Below the pieces are notes generated by a model, which was given only the letters and a program-made list of their open reading frames with translations, had not been told where the DNA came from and did no database searches. DNA of 34,575 bases from JAZLEZ01 sp045615505 (GTDB lineage Bacteria; Spirochaetota; Spirochaetia; Sphaerochaetales; Sphaerochaetaceae). The first letter of the stretch is position 1; the number at the start of each line of letters is the position of its first letter. The translations under genes were made by a program, and so were the position numbers. Shown one piece after another: positions 7,659-15,872 of the stretch. Where the stretch lies: the NCBI GenBank assembly GCA_045615505.1, contig JAZLEZ010000025.1, forward strand, positions 1 through 34,575, given 5' to 3'.

Positions 7659-8829
7659 ATCAGAGGATAAGCTAATCAGACTGATTGATGCTTTTACATT
7701 TGTGTATGTTGTAAGTATCTTTACTTTTGCCGCTACAATTGCACCTGGAGAATGGTTACACAGTACATCTGATGCAATAGCTTTGTTTTATCTTGGGCTA
7801 TTGGCTTGTTATGCAATTCTGCATCCTCAAGCTTTATTGAGCAAATTTTCGTTACTTTATGTTCCTTTCCTGATTCTGTGCGCTGCTTCGTTTTTCTGGA
7901 CTTGGGATAAAGCAAGATGGCTGAAGGTTACGGTGGGTCTTGGAGCATTGTGGGTTTTGTGTTCACTTATGTTCAACTATCTCTATCTTGAACACAAGAC
8001 TGAAATACTGCTTAAAGCTTTTTATCTTGGAGGAATCTGTATTGCTTTTGTGACAATACAGTACTACGGTCTTACCGAGTATGTTCAGGGTGTTCTTGCA
8101 GGAAAGCGTATGGGGCATGTAATTGTAAACACCAATGATATGGGTATGTGCAGTGCTTATGCCGGAATGATTGCGCTTTACTACTGTCTGTACAAGAAAA
8201 AATGGTTGAACATATTTCTTTGTATTTTCCTTTTTGCCGTTGCAAATACATCATTGAGCAGAAAAGTCCTTGCAATGTCAGTCATGGGAGTTTTTCTTCT
8301 GGTATTTTTCTCCGGCAGTTGGAAAAGAAAGCTTCTTGCCGTTTTTATTTCACTGGCTCTGGTTGCAGCTTTTTATTATTTGCCTGTATTTGAGGGAGCA
8401 AAAAGCAGATTCTTGCAAATGCTTGAAGTTGAAGACGGATCAACATCCATCAGACTTAGACTTATTAAGCTGGGACTCACACAATTTAAGGAAACTCCGT
8501 ATTTTGGAATAGGTCTTGGCGGCGGTAGGGTACTGAACGGAAAAGTACTTAATTTCCATTCCTATTCACATAACAACTATATTGAACTGCTTGTAGATTT
8601 GGGAGCTGTTGGTTGTGCCTTATATTATTTTCACTATCTATTCCCTTCATTCACATTTATTAAACAAGCCTTTTCAAAGGAAAAAGGTATGAGCTGTCTG
8701 ATGCTTTCATTCATATTGGTGAGTCTGATGCTGCATATAGGAAGTGTTGAATACCATGAAAGATTTACCATAGTGATGGTTCTGCTGTTTTATCTGGTTA
8801 AAAGTGACATAGACAGAGAAGATGAATAG
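7633..8829 (+). CDS. O-antigen polymerase/ligase family membrane protein (Wzy/WaaL-like)
   Basis: The product is 398 aa and highly hydrophobic, with about ten membrane segments. The signature is near residues 290-325: YFGIGLGGGRV, then FHSYSHNNYIELLVDLGAVG, the Wzy_C loop found in O-antigen ligases and polymerases. Such proteins act at the periplasmic face of the inner membrane, either joining lipid-linked repeat units or transferring the chain to an acceptor. The start overlaps the ATP-grasp gene by 26 bases, with AAGGAAG upstream of the ATG at 7633. With a Wzx-like flippase in the same operon, polymerase is the more likely role, but polymerase and ligase cannot be separated by sequence here. 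Confidence 0.87.
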   Translation: MMIREKLIESEDKLIRLIDAFTFVYVVSIFTFAATIAPGEWLHSTSDAIALFYLGLLACYAILHPQALLSKFSLLYVPFLILCAASFFWTWDKARWLKVTVGLGALWVLCSLMFNYLYLEHKTEILLKAFYLGGICIAFVTIQYYGLTEYVQGVLAGKRMGHVIVNTNDMGMCSAYAGMIALYYCLYKKKWLNIFLCIFLFAVANTSLSRKVLAMSVMGVFLLVFFSGSWKRKLLAVFISLALVAAFYYLPVFEGAKSRFLQMLEVEDGSTSIRLRLIKLGLTQFKETPYFGIGLGGGRVLNGKVLNFHSYSHNNYIELLVDLGAVGCALYYFHYLFPSFTFIKQAFSKEKGMSCLMLSFILVSLMLHIGSVEYHERFTIVMVLLFYLVKSDIDREDE

Positions 8830-9877
8830 CGATGATGTTTTTATTTCTGTTGTAATCCCTGTGTACAATGTGCAGGCATTCTTGTCTGACTGTATTGAAT
8901 CTGTCTTAATCCAGACCTCACAGGAATCTTTTGAGATAATTCTGGTAGATGACGGTTCTACGGACAGAAGCGGAGAAATCTGTGATGGATATCAGGCAAA
9001 ATATCCGGAGAAAATAACAGTAATCCATAAAGAAAACGGAGGGTTGGTTTCCGCCAGAAGAGCCGGTTTGAAGCAATCTTGCGGAAAGTATATTGTTTGG
9101 TTGGACTCTGACGATACCATATCTGATGGATATTTTGATGAGATAAAGAAAATTTATGATGCTGATAACAGCGATGTAATAATATTTAATTTCAATAAAA
9201 TCAACGAAAAGGGTCGCGCTCTTCATAAGAAATACAAGTATGTTTTCAATGAAGGTCCGGTGACAAAAGATGAGATATATAAAAAAGCAGTCAGCGGAAC
9301 ATCTGTAAACCAATTGTGCAAAAAAGTCTGTAAAAGAGATTTGTATGATGTTGATGCGGATTATTCAAGCTATTACGGAATTCAGAACGGAGAGGACTTG
9401 CTTCAATCTGTTCCTTTGTTTGAAAAAGCAAAGAATTTTTATTATTCAAAAAAAGGATTTTACAATTACAGAATCAATCCGAACAGCCTTTCACGAAAAG
9501 TGAGGGCAAATCAGTATAAGAGTCTCGGAATAATACGACCGAAACTATATGAATCTATGGTTAAATCCGGTTATGGGAGTTGTGAAAATACAGAGTTGTT
9601 TTTCAACTACTATCTTGCATCCATTTGGATAACAATCACGGATTATGTTGCAGCTTCGGGGAAAAAGGACAACACTTCCGTATTTCAGGAATTATATGAT
9701 TTGAAATATGTTCAGCTTGCATATAAACATTTTTCAGGTAAGGAAAAAGGGATGAAATTGTTTTATGCACAGGAATGGAATAAACTTCAACGATATGCAG
9801 AGAGAATATGTTTAATTAATGGTCTGAAAAACCGATTTAAGGTTTTAATAGCTGATTTGATATGGAAAACAAACTGA
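8822..9877 (+). CDS. Glycosyltransferase family 2 protein
   Basis: The product is 351 aa. The GT-A domain opens with ISVVIPVYNVQAFL (8-21), then LVDDGSTDRS (41-50) for the nucleotide and WLDSDDT (93-99) as the metal-binding DxD-type motif. GT2 enzymes invert configuration and add sugars, often N-acetylated ones, to the growing lipid-linked unit in the cytoplasm. The C-terminal 200 residues are helical and variable, as is usual for acceptor-side regions. The ATG lies inside the last codons of the Wzy-like gene, and the 3' end overlaps the flippase gene by 16 bases. Confidence 0.93.
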   Translation: MNSDDVFISVVIPVYNVQAFLSDCIESVLIQTSQESFEIILVDDGSTDRSGEICDGYQAKYPEKITVIHKENGGLVSARRAGLKQSCGKYIVWLDSDDTISDGYFDEIKKIYDADNSDVIIFNFNKINEKGRALHKKYKYVFNEGPVTKDEIYKKAVSGTSVNQLCKKVCKRDLYDVDADYSSYYGIQNGEDLLQSVPLFEKAKNFYYSKKGFYNYRINPNSLSRKVRANQYKSLGIIRPKLYESMVKSGYGSCENTELFFNYYLASIWITITDYVAASGKKDNTSVFQELYDLKYVQLAYKHFSGKEKGMKLFYAQEWNKLQRYAERICLINGLKNRFKVLIADLIWKTN

Positions 9878-11337
9878 AAAAGCAGGTAATTGAAGGAACT
9901 ATATGGAAATTTCTTGAGAGATTATTCGCTCAAGGTGTTACGCTTGTTGTCTCCATTATTATTGCCCGTATTCTATCTCCTGAGGATTACGGAGTTGTCA
10001 GCCTTGTTACGATTTTTTTTGCATTTGCAAATGCCGTAATTTCAGGGGGACTTAATACTGCACTTATTCAGAAAAAGAATGCAGACAGGGAAGACTACGA
10101 CACTGTTTATTCTGTAAGTCTGATTACAGCAACAGCTGTTTATTTGATACTGTTCTTTTGCGCGCCTCTTATAGCAAATATTTACAGAAATGATCTTCTT
10201 GTAAGTATCATTCGGATTATGGGTATCTCGTTGCCTGTTTATGCACTCAAATCAATTGTATGTGCATATGTTTCGTCTGAACTTCAGTTTAAAAAATTCT
10301 TTTTTGCTACATTCGGCGGAACTGTAGTTTCAGCATTCATCGGTATTTTTATGGCTGTAAAAGGTTTCGGCCCTTGGGCTTTGGTTGCACAGCAAGTTTC
10401 AAATACTTTCATTGATACTCTGATTCTGTTTATAAGTACAAAACTGAAACTCCGTTTCAGAATAACAATGGACAGGTTTAAATCCCTTTTCAGTTACGGA
10501 AGCAGAATTTTGGTTTCTTCGCTTATCGGAATTGCCTACTCCAAACTGAATCCTCTTTTCATAGGACTGAAATACACCGCTTCCGACCTTTCTTATTACA
10601 CGAAAGGAGAATCTTTTCCGTCGGCTCTTTCTTCATCAATTACAAATACGGTTTCATCGGTATTGTTTCCGTTTATGTCAAAGTGTCAGGATGACAGGGA
10701 AAAGCTTCTTCAGTACACAAGAAGATTCATCAGGCTGACCTCATATTTTGTTTTTCCTATGATGATGGGATTATTTGCAGTATCAGATACATTCATTGAA
10801 GTATTTTTGACCCATAAATGGATAGATGCTTCTTTTTATATAAAAATATTCTGTATTGACTGTATGTTCGGTATTATTGCAACCGGAAACTGTGAAACAA
10901 TTAAGGCTATGGGTAGAAGTGATATTTTTCTGAAGATGGAAATAATCAAAAAAACACTGTATTTTCTGATTATCGGACTATTCATAGTTTTTTCGGACAG
11001 CCCAAGACAACTTGCCTATTCCGTGATTCTTTGTACATTTGTGCAGATAGTTGTCAATTCATACCCTAACACCAAACTTATTTCATACAGAATAATAGAT
11101 CTGTTAAGTGATATTTCTTTAAATCTTATTACTTCAGTTGCTATGTGCGTTTCGGTCATTTTTATAGGAAGAATTGAGCTAAGCAGTAAATTACTGTTAC
11201 TTGTTGTGCAATGTGTATCCGGAACGGCAATATACTTGTTTTTAAGTTTTGTGACAAAAAATGAAAATTTAAGATATACTTTTGATATGGTACAGAATAT
11301 ACTTCACAGAAAAAAGGAATCAGTAAATGACAGATAA
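9862..11337 (+). CDS. Lipopolysaccharide/polysaccharide flippase of the MOP superfamily (Wzx-like)
   Basis: The product is 491 aa with about twelve to fourteen hydrophobic helices. The N-terminus, GTIWKFLERLFAQGVTLVVSIIIARILSPEDYG, is typical of the polysaccharide synthesis/export family (written here as its hallmark elements: IWKFLERL, then IIARILSPEDYG). Members flip undecaprenyl-diphosphate-linked repeat units from the cytoplasmic to the periplasmic face. Together with the Wzy-like protein and the initiating transferase at 22862 it completes the core of a Wzx/Wzy route. It is embedded in overlapping genes on both sides. A T8 run lies at 10013-10020. Confidence 0.9.
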   Translation: MENKLKKQVIEGTIWKFLERLFAQGVTLVVSIIIARILSPEDYGVVSLVTIFFAFANAVISGGLNTALIQKKNADREDYDTVYSVSLITATAVYLILFFCAPLIANIYRNDLLVSIIRIMGISLPVYALKSIVCAYVSSELQFKKFFFATFGGTVVSAFIGIFMAVKGFGPWALVAQQVSNTFIDTLILFISTKLKLRFRITMDRFKSLFSYGSRILVSSLIGIAYSKLNPLFIGLKYTASDLSYYTKGESFPSALSSSITNTVSSVLFPFMSKCQDDREKLLQYTRRFIRLTSYFVFPMMMGLFAVSDTFIEVFLTHKWIDASFYIKIFCIDCMFGIIATGNCETIKAMGRSDIFLKMEIIKKTLYFLIIGLFIVFSDSPRQLAYSVILCTFVQIVVNSYPNTKLISYRIIDLLSDISLNLITSVAMCVSVIFIGRIELSSKLLLLVVQCVSGTAIYLFLSFVTKNENLRYTFDMVQNILHRKKESVNDR

Positions 11338-12175
11338 GGATTTCAAAAAAGAAATACTTGATTTCACGGAAAAAGAATTTGAATTTTTCAGCAGATTCCA
11401 GAATATTATCGTTGAACTGACAGATGCGATGCATGAGATTTTTGTCAGAAACAAAATTTCATATTATGCCATGTACGGAACACTACTCGGCCTGATAAGA
11501 GATAAAGGCATTATTCCATGGGACTCTGACTGCGATGTTGTAATTTCGATAGATGATGCCCGCAGAGCTTGCGATACTCTCTTGAAGGAACTTCCGGATG
11601 ATATGTATGCAGTTTCAAACTTTACAGACCCTTCTTTCAGATATAATCAAATCAGAGTATGCAAAAAGGGTTATGACCATTTACTTCATGTGGACATATT
11701 CTATTGCTACGGAATTCCAGACAAAGAGTCTGAACTTCGAAGTTTTAAGAAAAAGGCTGAAAAGTTATATAAAATGAAAAGTCTCAAAAATGAATCCTAT
11801 GTTGCAACAGACTCAACGGTAAGGAATTTTTACAGAAAGTCCGTTATTTTGAAAAACAAAGTCAAATATCTCTTAATGTCGAACAATGCAATTTGCAGAA
11901 AATCAGATAAACTCCTCCATAAATATCCTTTCAGTAATTCTGTTTATTGTGCTTGTTTTTCCGAAGAATTTCATTTGCTTGAGAAATGCAGATTCGGAAA
12001 ACCGGTTGAGTATGAATACGGTGAACATCGTATCATGATTCCCTCAGACAGCGAGTATTTTCTGAAATCGTTTTTCGGAGATTACAATGAGTATTTGCCC
12101 TTTGAGGAAAGATATAAAGAATACTTAAAGGGATTAGCCAGAATGCATTTTGCAGAAGATACAAAGACAGAATGA
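11327..12175 (+). CDS. LicD family phosphotransferase (first copy)
   Basis: The product is 282 aa. The LicD core is at residues 49-70: MYGTLLGLIRDKGIIPW, followed by DSDCD, which matches the usual DDDID metal-binding triad with substitutions at the second and fourth positions. LicD proteins are nucleotidyltransferase-fold enzymes that transfer phosphocholine, or in related families other phospho-alditols, from a CDP donor to a glycan. In this operon the CDP donor could come from the cytidylyltransferase fusion. It is cytoplasmic, overlaps the flippase gene by 11 bases and has AAGGA upstream. The next gene starts at an ATGA overlap. Confidence 0.88.
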   Translation: MTDKDFKKEILDFTEKEFEFFSRFQNIIVELTDAMHEIFVRNKISYYAMYGTLLGLIRDKGIIPWDSDCDVVISIDDARRACDTLLKELPDDMYAVSNFTDPSFRYNQIRVCKKGYDHLLHVDIFYCYGIPDKESELRSFKKKAEKLYKMKSLKNESYVATDSTVRNFYRKSVILKNKVKYLLMSNNAICRKSDKLLHKYPFSNSVYCACFSEEFHLLEKCRFGKPVEYEYGEHRIMIPSDSEYFLKSFFGDYNEYLPFEERYKEYLKGLARMHFAEDTKTE

Positions 12176-13926
12176 AAAAGGTATTGAAAATTAGTGTTTG
12201 TTCAGTAAAGAAGACAGTATTGTGCATTGTTTTAACTTGTATTTGTTCAATGGCATTTGCAAGTATGCAGCAGTTCTATCAGCATGACGAGAAAGTCAGA
12301 ATACTTGCGGAATTATGCAGGAAAAGCGGTGTATCAATGCCGGCCTATATTTATCCCGTATCAGGAGATACTCTGAATTATTTTATAGAAAACGCTGATT
12401 TGAGTTCAAAAATGAATGAGGATGATAAAGAGAGTCTTGCCGAACTCAAATCAAAATTTTCCGGTGATAAGCTTCTTGTGAATATGTCTGAAGATTTTGC
12501 ATTCGATGTAGAACTGACGGCAGCTCCGACCTTCCTTATTTCTTCTGAGAAAATGGATTACAGAGATATCAAAGATAAAGCCGATGATGTTGATTGGATA
12601 GTAAAGGCAAACGATATTCCTGATTTTCTTCTTGCAGAGGCCGATTTGAAACTGTCAAAATATGCGTTCGGCCATTTTGAATACGGATTTACAACAGACT
12701 CCACTTTTTTTCACAGAAATCAGTTTGAACATAATATTCTCATCAATCCCATTTCGTCAAAAGTATTGAGAAACGGAAAAGAGATATCGAAGGGGAGAGT
12801 AGATAACGGGCCTTATCACGCATATCTTTCAATCGGTGCAGATAATATGAATCTTGCTATCGGCAGAATGAGAGTATCATCTTCAAACGGAATTACGGGG
12901 AATTTGGGAGTCGGTGACAATTTTCTGTTCAGAGAAGCTATGATATTCACTCTCAATGCATGGCCTTTTACCTATCAGTATATGCTAAACAGATTTGATG
13001 CAGAGCTTGATGACAGTTATTCTCAATCAAATGAATCAGGTGTTGCAGTTCCTTGGTTTGCGATGCATAAGGCAACAATGAATCTTCTTGATAATCACTT
13101 GAATATAGGTGTATATGAAGCTGTATTGTCTTACTCGGAATTTGAACCAAGGGTTTTAAGCCCGTTCATTTTAATGCACAATCTTCTGACATACAGAAAC
13201 GGAAATGAAAACAATCTGTTCGGAGTTGAGCTTGATTGGTCTTTTGATTTTGGCCTTGATGTTCATGCTCAGGCTGTATTTGACCAGATACAGCTTAAAG
13301 GAGAGACTGAAGAAAAACCCGATGCATTCGGATTTCTTGCAAATGCAAAATATACGGCAAAACTCGGAAAAGGAAGTATCACCTGTTTTGCAGAAGGTGT
13401 GTACACAAATCCTTGGCTGTATCTGAGAGCTGAAAAAGATAATTATTCCGATGACACTCAGAAGGGTGAATATTACAAGTATGATCTGATTGCCGGAAAC
13501 TACTTCGGTACGCTTTGGGCACAGAATCCGGGTTCAAGCAAAGCGGTTTCATATCAGGACAGCCACTATCTGGGCTACGGATTCGGTCCGAATACGATAT
13601 TGGGGGATGCCGGAATTGTGTACAGACTTCCATTGAATATTGCATCTGCAGATTTTATGGTAAAGTGTTCAGGTTATGAATATAAGAGTGCCAAGTCGGG
13701 GAAACACCATTCTCCATGTGTTGAAAGCGGAGATAAAGCTGAAGTGCTTCTTCAGATAAGAGTTCAGGATACAATGTCGTTCTTTGACGGAGGCTTGTCA
13801 TTGACAGGTATTGCTGCATATCAGCATTATTTCAACTATAAAAATAAGGGCTCTGATTCTCACAATGATGTTCAGACAATGGTGAGTGTTGGGGTAAGAC
13901 CTCTGAAGTTCATAAAGACAAAATAA
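12172..13926 (+). CDS. Wzi-like outer-membrane barrel protein (capsule assembly family), copy 1
   Basis: The product is 584 aa. A signal peptide of about 30 residues ends in SMAFA. The mature chain begins with a short helical region and is then rich in alternating aromatic and polar beta-strand segments. The family-like block is LAIGRMRVSSSNGITGNLGV (about 228-247), which has a counterpart in the barrel at 19239. Wzi of E. coli is an outer-membrane barrel that helps anchor or assemble capsule on the surface. It overlaps the first LicD by an ATGA and the second LicD by TAATG, so it is part of the glycan operon. The family assignment is by pattern recognition, and the specific function is inferred. 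Confidence 0.7.
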   Translation: MKKVLKISVCSVKKTVLCIVLTCICSMAFASMQQFYQHDEKVRILAELCRKSGVSMPAYIYPVSGDTLNYFIENADLSSKMNEDDKESLAELKSKFSGDKLLVNMSEDFAFDVELTAAPTFLISSEKMDYRDIKDKADDVDWIVKANDIPDFLLAEADLKLSKYAFGHFEYGFTTDSTFFHRNQFEHNILINPISSKVLRNGKEISKGRVDNGPYHAYLSIGADNMNLAIGRMRVSSSNGITGNLGVGDNFLFREAMIFTLNAWPFTYQYMLNRFDAELDDSYSQSNESGVAVPWFAMHKATMNLLDNHLNIGVYEAVLSYSEFEPRVLSPFILMHNLLTYRNGNENNLFGVELDWSFDFGLDVHAQAVFDQIQLKGETEEKPDAFGFLANAKYTAKLGKGSITCFAEGVYTNPWLYLRAEKDNYSDDTQKGEYYKYDLIAGNYFGTLWAQNPGSSKAVSYQDSHYLGYGFGPNTILGDAGIVYRLPLNIASADFMVKCSGYEYKSAKSGKHHSPCVESGDKAEVLLQIRVQDTMSFFDGGLSLTGIAAYQHYFNYKNKGSDSHNDVQTMVSVGVRPLKFIKTK

Positions 13927-14771
13927 TGACACAGACAAAGATATTGACAAAGGAAGAGTTCAGAAAACTTCAACTTACACAGGTTGAGCTTCTTAATGAG
14001 TTGGACAGAGTATGCAGAAAAAACAATATATGTTATGTAATTGCTTTCGGCAGCATGCTCGGAGCTGTGCGTCATAAAGGGTATATTCCCTGGGATGATG
14101 ATGCAGATATAATTATGCTCAGAGAAGATTACGAACGGTTCAGACAATGCACCGGAGATTTCAATCCTGAAATCTGTTATTTTCAGGACCATTACAACGA
14201 TCCTGATTATCTTTGGGGGTATGGAAAACTTCGTAAGATTGGAACAAAATATGTCAGAGCCGGGCAGGAACATTTGAAGGGGAAAACGGGTATATTCATC
14301 GATATTTTTCCGATGGACGATGTCCCGACTTCTCTTATCGGTTGTATTGTTCAGGATATAAGATGTTTCTTTATAAGAAAAACTCTGTACAGCAGAGTAG
14401 GAAAGTATGAAGCCTATGGTTTGGAAAAACTGTTTTATAGGGCTTTGAGTCTGTTTTCTGTAGATTCTTGTTACAGGGCTATTGAAAAAATGGCTGCAAA
14501 AAGCAGAAATAAAAAACCGAACCGAGTCAGAATCCTGATGTTTATGTGTGACGGAAAGCGTAATCCTAAAAACGGGATTCTTGAAAGATACGGAATGGAA
14601 AAGCGTTGGATTACAGAACGGAAAGAATATGAATTTGAAAATTTAAAATTATATGGCAGCAAGGATTATGACGGCTGTCTGAAGTATCTTTTTGACGATT
14701 ATATGACTCCGCCGCCGGAAAGCGAAAGAGCACAACATGCACCTGTTTCCGAAATCTGTTTCGGCGATTAA
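13926..14771 (+). CDS. LicD family phosphotransferase (second copy)
   Basis: The product is 281 aa. The core IAFGSMLGAVRHKGYIPW is followed by DDDAD (residues 39-61), a nearly canonical LicD metal-binding signature. The next segment, IIMLREDYERF, is also typical. This copy is closer to the classical LicD consensus than the one at 11327, and the two differ widely outside the motif, so they probably act on different acceptors or donors. The expected reaction is transfer of a phospho-alcohol from a CDP carrier to a sugar hydroxyl. The start overlaps the Wzi-like gene stop (TAATG). The last residues before the stop are rich in proline and acidic residues. Confidence 0.92.
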   Translation: MTQTKILTKEEFRKLQLTQVELLNELDRVCRKNNICYVIAFGSMLGAVRHKGYIPWDDDADIIMLREDYERFRQCTGDFNPEICYFQDHYNDPDYLWGYGKLRKIGTKYVRAGQEHLKGKTGIFIDIFPMDDVPTSLIGCIVQDIRCFFIRKTLYSRVGKYEAYGLEKLFYRALSLFSVDSCYRAIEKMAAKSRNKKPNRVRILMFMCDGKRNPKNGILERYGMEKRWITERKEYEFENLKLYGSKDYDGCLKYLFDDYMTPPPESERAQHAPVSEICFGD

Positions 14772-14780
14772 AAGGAAATA

Positions 14781-15872
14781 ATGATGAAAATACTGATTCT
14801 ATCGAATTTGGTTTCTTATACATATAATTTCAGAAAGGAACTGATTGATGCACTGGTTGAACGCGGTGATAGTGTTGTAGTTGCTGCAGATAACGACGAT
14901 GATGTGAAAACACAGAATCTGGGGTGCCGTTTTATAGAAGTACCATTTGACGGAAAAGGTACAAACATTAAAAAAGAAATAAAACTTCTCTCAATATACC
15001 GCAGAATTATCAAACAGGAAGATCCGGATGCGGTTCTCAGTTTTACCATAAAAATGAATCTGTACGGCGGAATAATATGCCGTTTGAAGAAAGTACCGTT
15101 TTTCCCGATGATTACAGGACTCGGGGAACTTGAAAAAAATGGAAAACTCAGAACGGTTCTCCTTGCAATGCATCGATTCGTGATGCCAAAGGCAGTATGT
15201 GTTTTTTTTCAGAATGAAAGTAACAGACAGTTTTTCAAAGAAATGAAAATAGGGTTCAAAGATTCTGTCGTCGTTCCGGGTTCAGGAATAAATCTTGAAA
15301 AGTTTTATCTGCAACCTTATCCTGCAGAAGAACCTTTGAGTTTTGCTTTTATCGGACGAGTGACCGAAGCCAAGGGGATTGCTCAGTATCTTGATGCTGC
15401 TGAATCATTAGAAGGCAAGGGCTATAAGTTCTATGTTGCAGGAAAATGCGATACGGAATATGAGAAACGGATTGCAGAACTTGATTCAAACGGGATTATT
15501 GAGTATGCGGGAAATTTAAGTGATACAAGACCTCTTATGCGTAAAGTCCACTGTGTTGTGGTTCCTACTTTTCATCCTGAAGGAATGAATAATGTCCTTT
15601 TGGAGACCGGAGCAACAGGGAGGCCTTCAATCTGTACCGGAAGGGTGGGTTGTGCAGAAATCGTAGATGATAAAGTAACAGGGCTTTTTTGCAAGGCTGG
15701 AAATTCAGACGATTTACAAAGAGCTGTTAACGAGTTTGTCCGGATGTCTTATGAAGAAAAGCTTTCCATGGGTTTTGCAGCCAGAGCAAAAATTGAAAAA
15801 TCATTTGACCGGAGTATTGTAGTTAAAGCTTATCTTGAAAGATTGATAAAAGAATCAGAACAGAAAACCTGA
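14781..15872 (+). CDS. Glycosyltransferase family 4 protein (second)
   Basis: The product is 363 aa. The start is ATG at 14781 with AAGGA six bases upstream, and a second ATG follows directly. The N-terminal acceptor domain has MKILILSNLVSYTYNFRKEL and DPDAVLSFTIKMNLYGG. The C-terminal donor domain starts near FAFIGRVTEAKGIAQYLDAA. The E-x7-E pair is Glu267 and Glu275 in HPEGMNNVLLETGATG. The overall pattern resembles the galactosyl- or N-acetylgalactosaminyl-transferases of capsule and glycan clusters, but sugar specificity is not readable. It is the last gene of the plus-strand run and overlaps the 3' end of mgtE by 18 bases. A T8 run is at 15202-15209. Confidence 0.92.
   Translation: MMKILILSNLVSYTYNFRKELIDALVERGDSVVVAADNDDDVKTQNLGCRFIEVPFDGKGTNIKKEIKLLSIYRRIIKQEDPDAVLSFTIKMNLYGGIICRLKKVPFFPMITGLGELEKNGKLRTVLLAMHRFVMPKAVCVFFQNESNRQFFKEMKIGFKDSVVVPGSGINLEKFYLQPYPAEEPLSFAFIGRVTEAKGIAQYLDAAESLEGKGYKFYVAGKCDTEYEKRIAELDSNGIIEYAGNLSDTRPLMRKVHCVVVPTFHPEGMNNVLLETGATGRPSICTGRVGCAEIVDDKVTGLFCKAGNSDDLQRAVNEFVRMSYEEKLSMGFAARAKIEKSFDRSIVVKAYLERLIKESEQKT

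Noticed and set aside
13872..14273. Minus-strand open frame over the start of the second LicD gene
   Set aside because: The plus strand carries the conserved LicD motif here, so the frame is a shadow.
10013..15209. T8 runs in the flippase (10013-10020) and glycosyltransferase (15202-15209) genes, and an A8 run in the ATP-grasp gene (6782-6789), as phase-variation tracts
   Set aside because: Eight-base A/T runs are expected by chance in AT-rich DNA, the frames are intact, and no longer variable tract is present.
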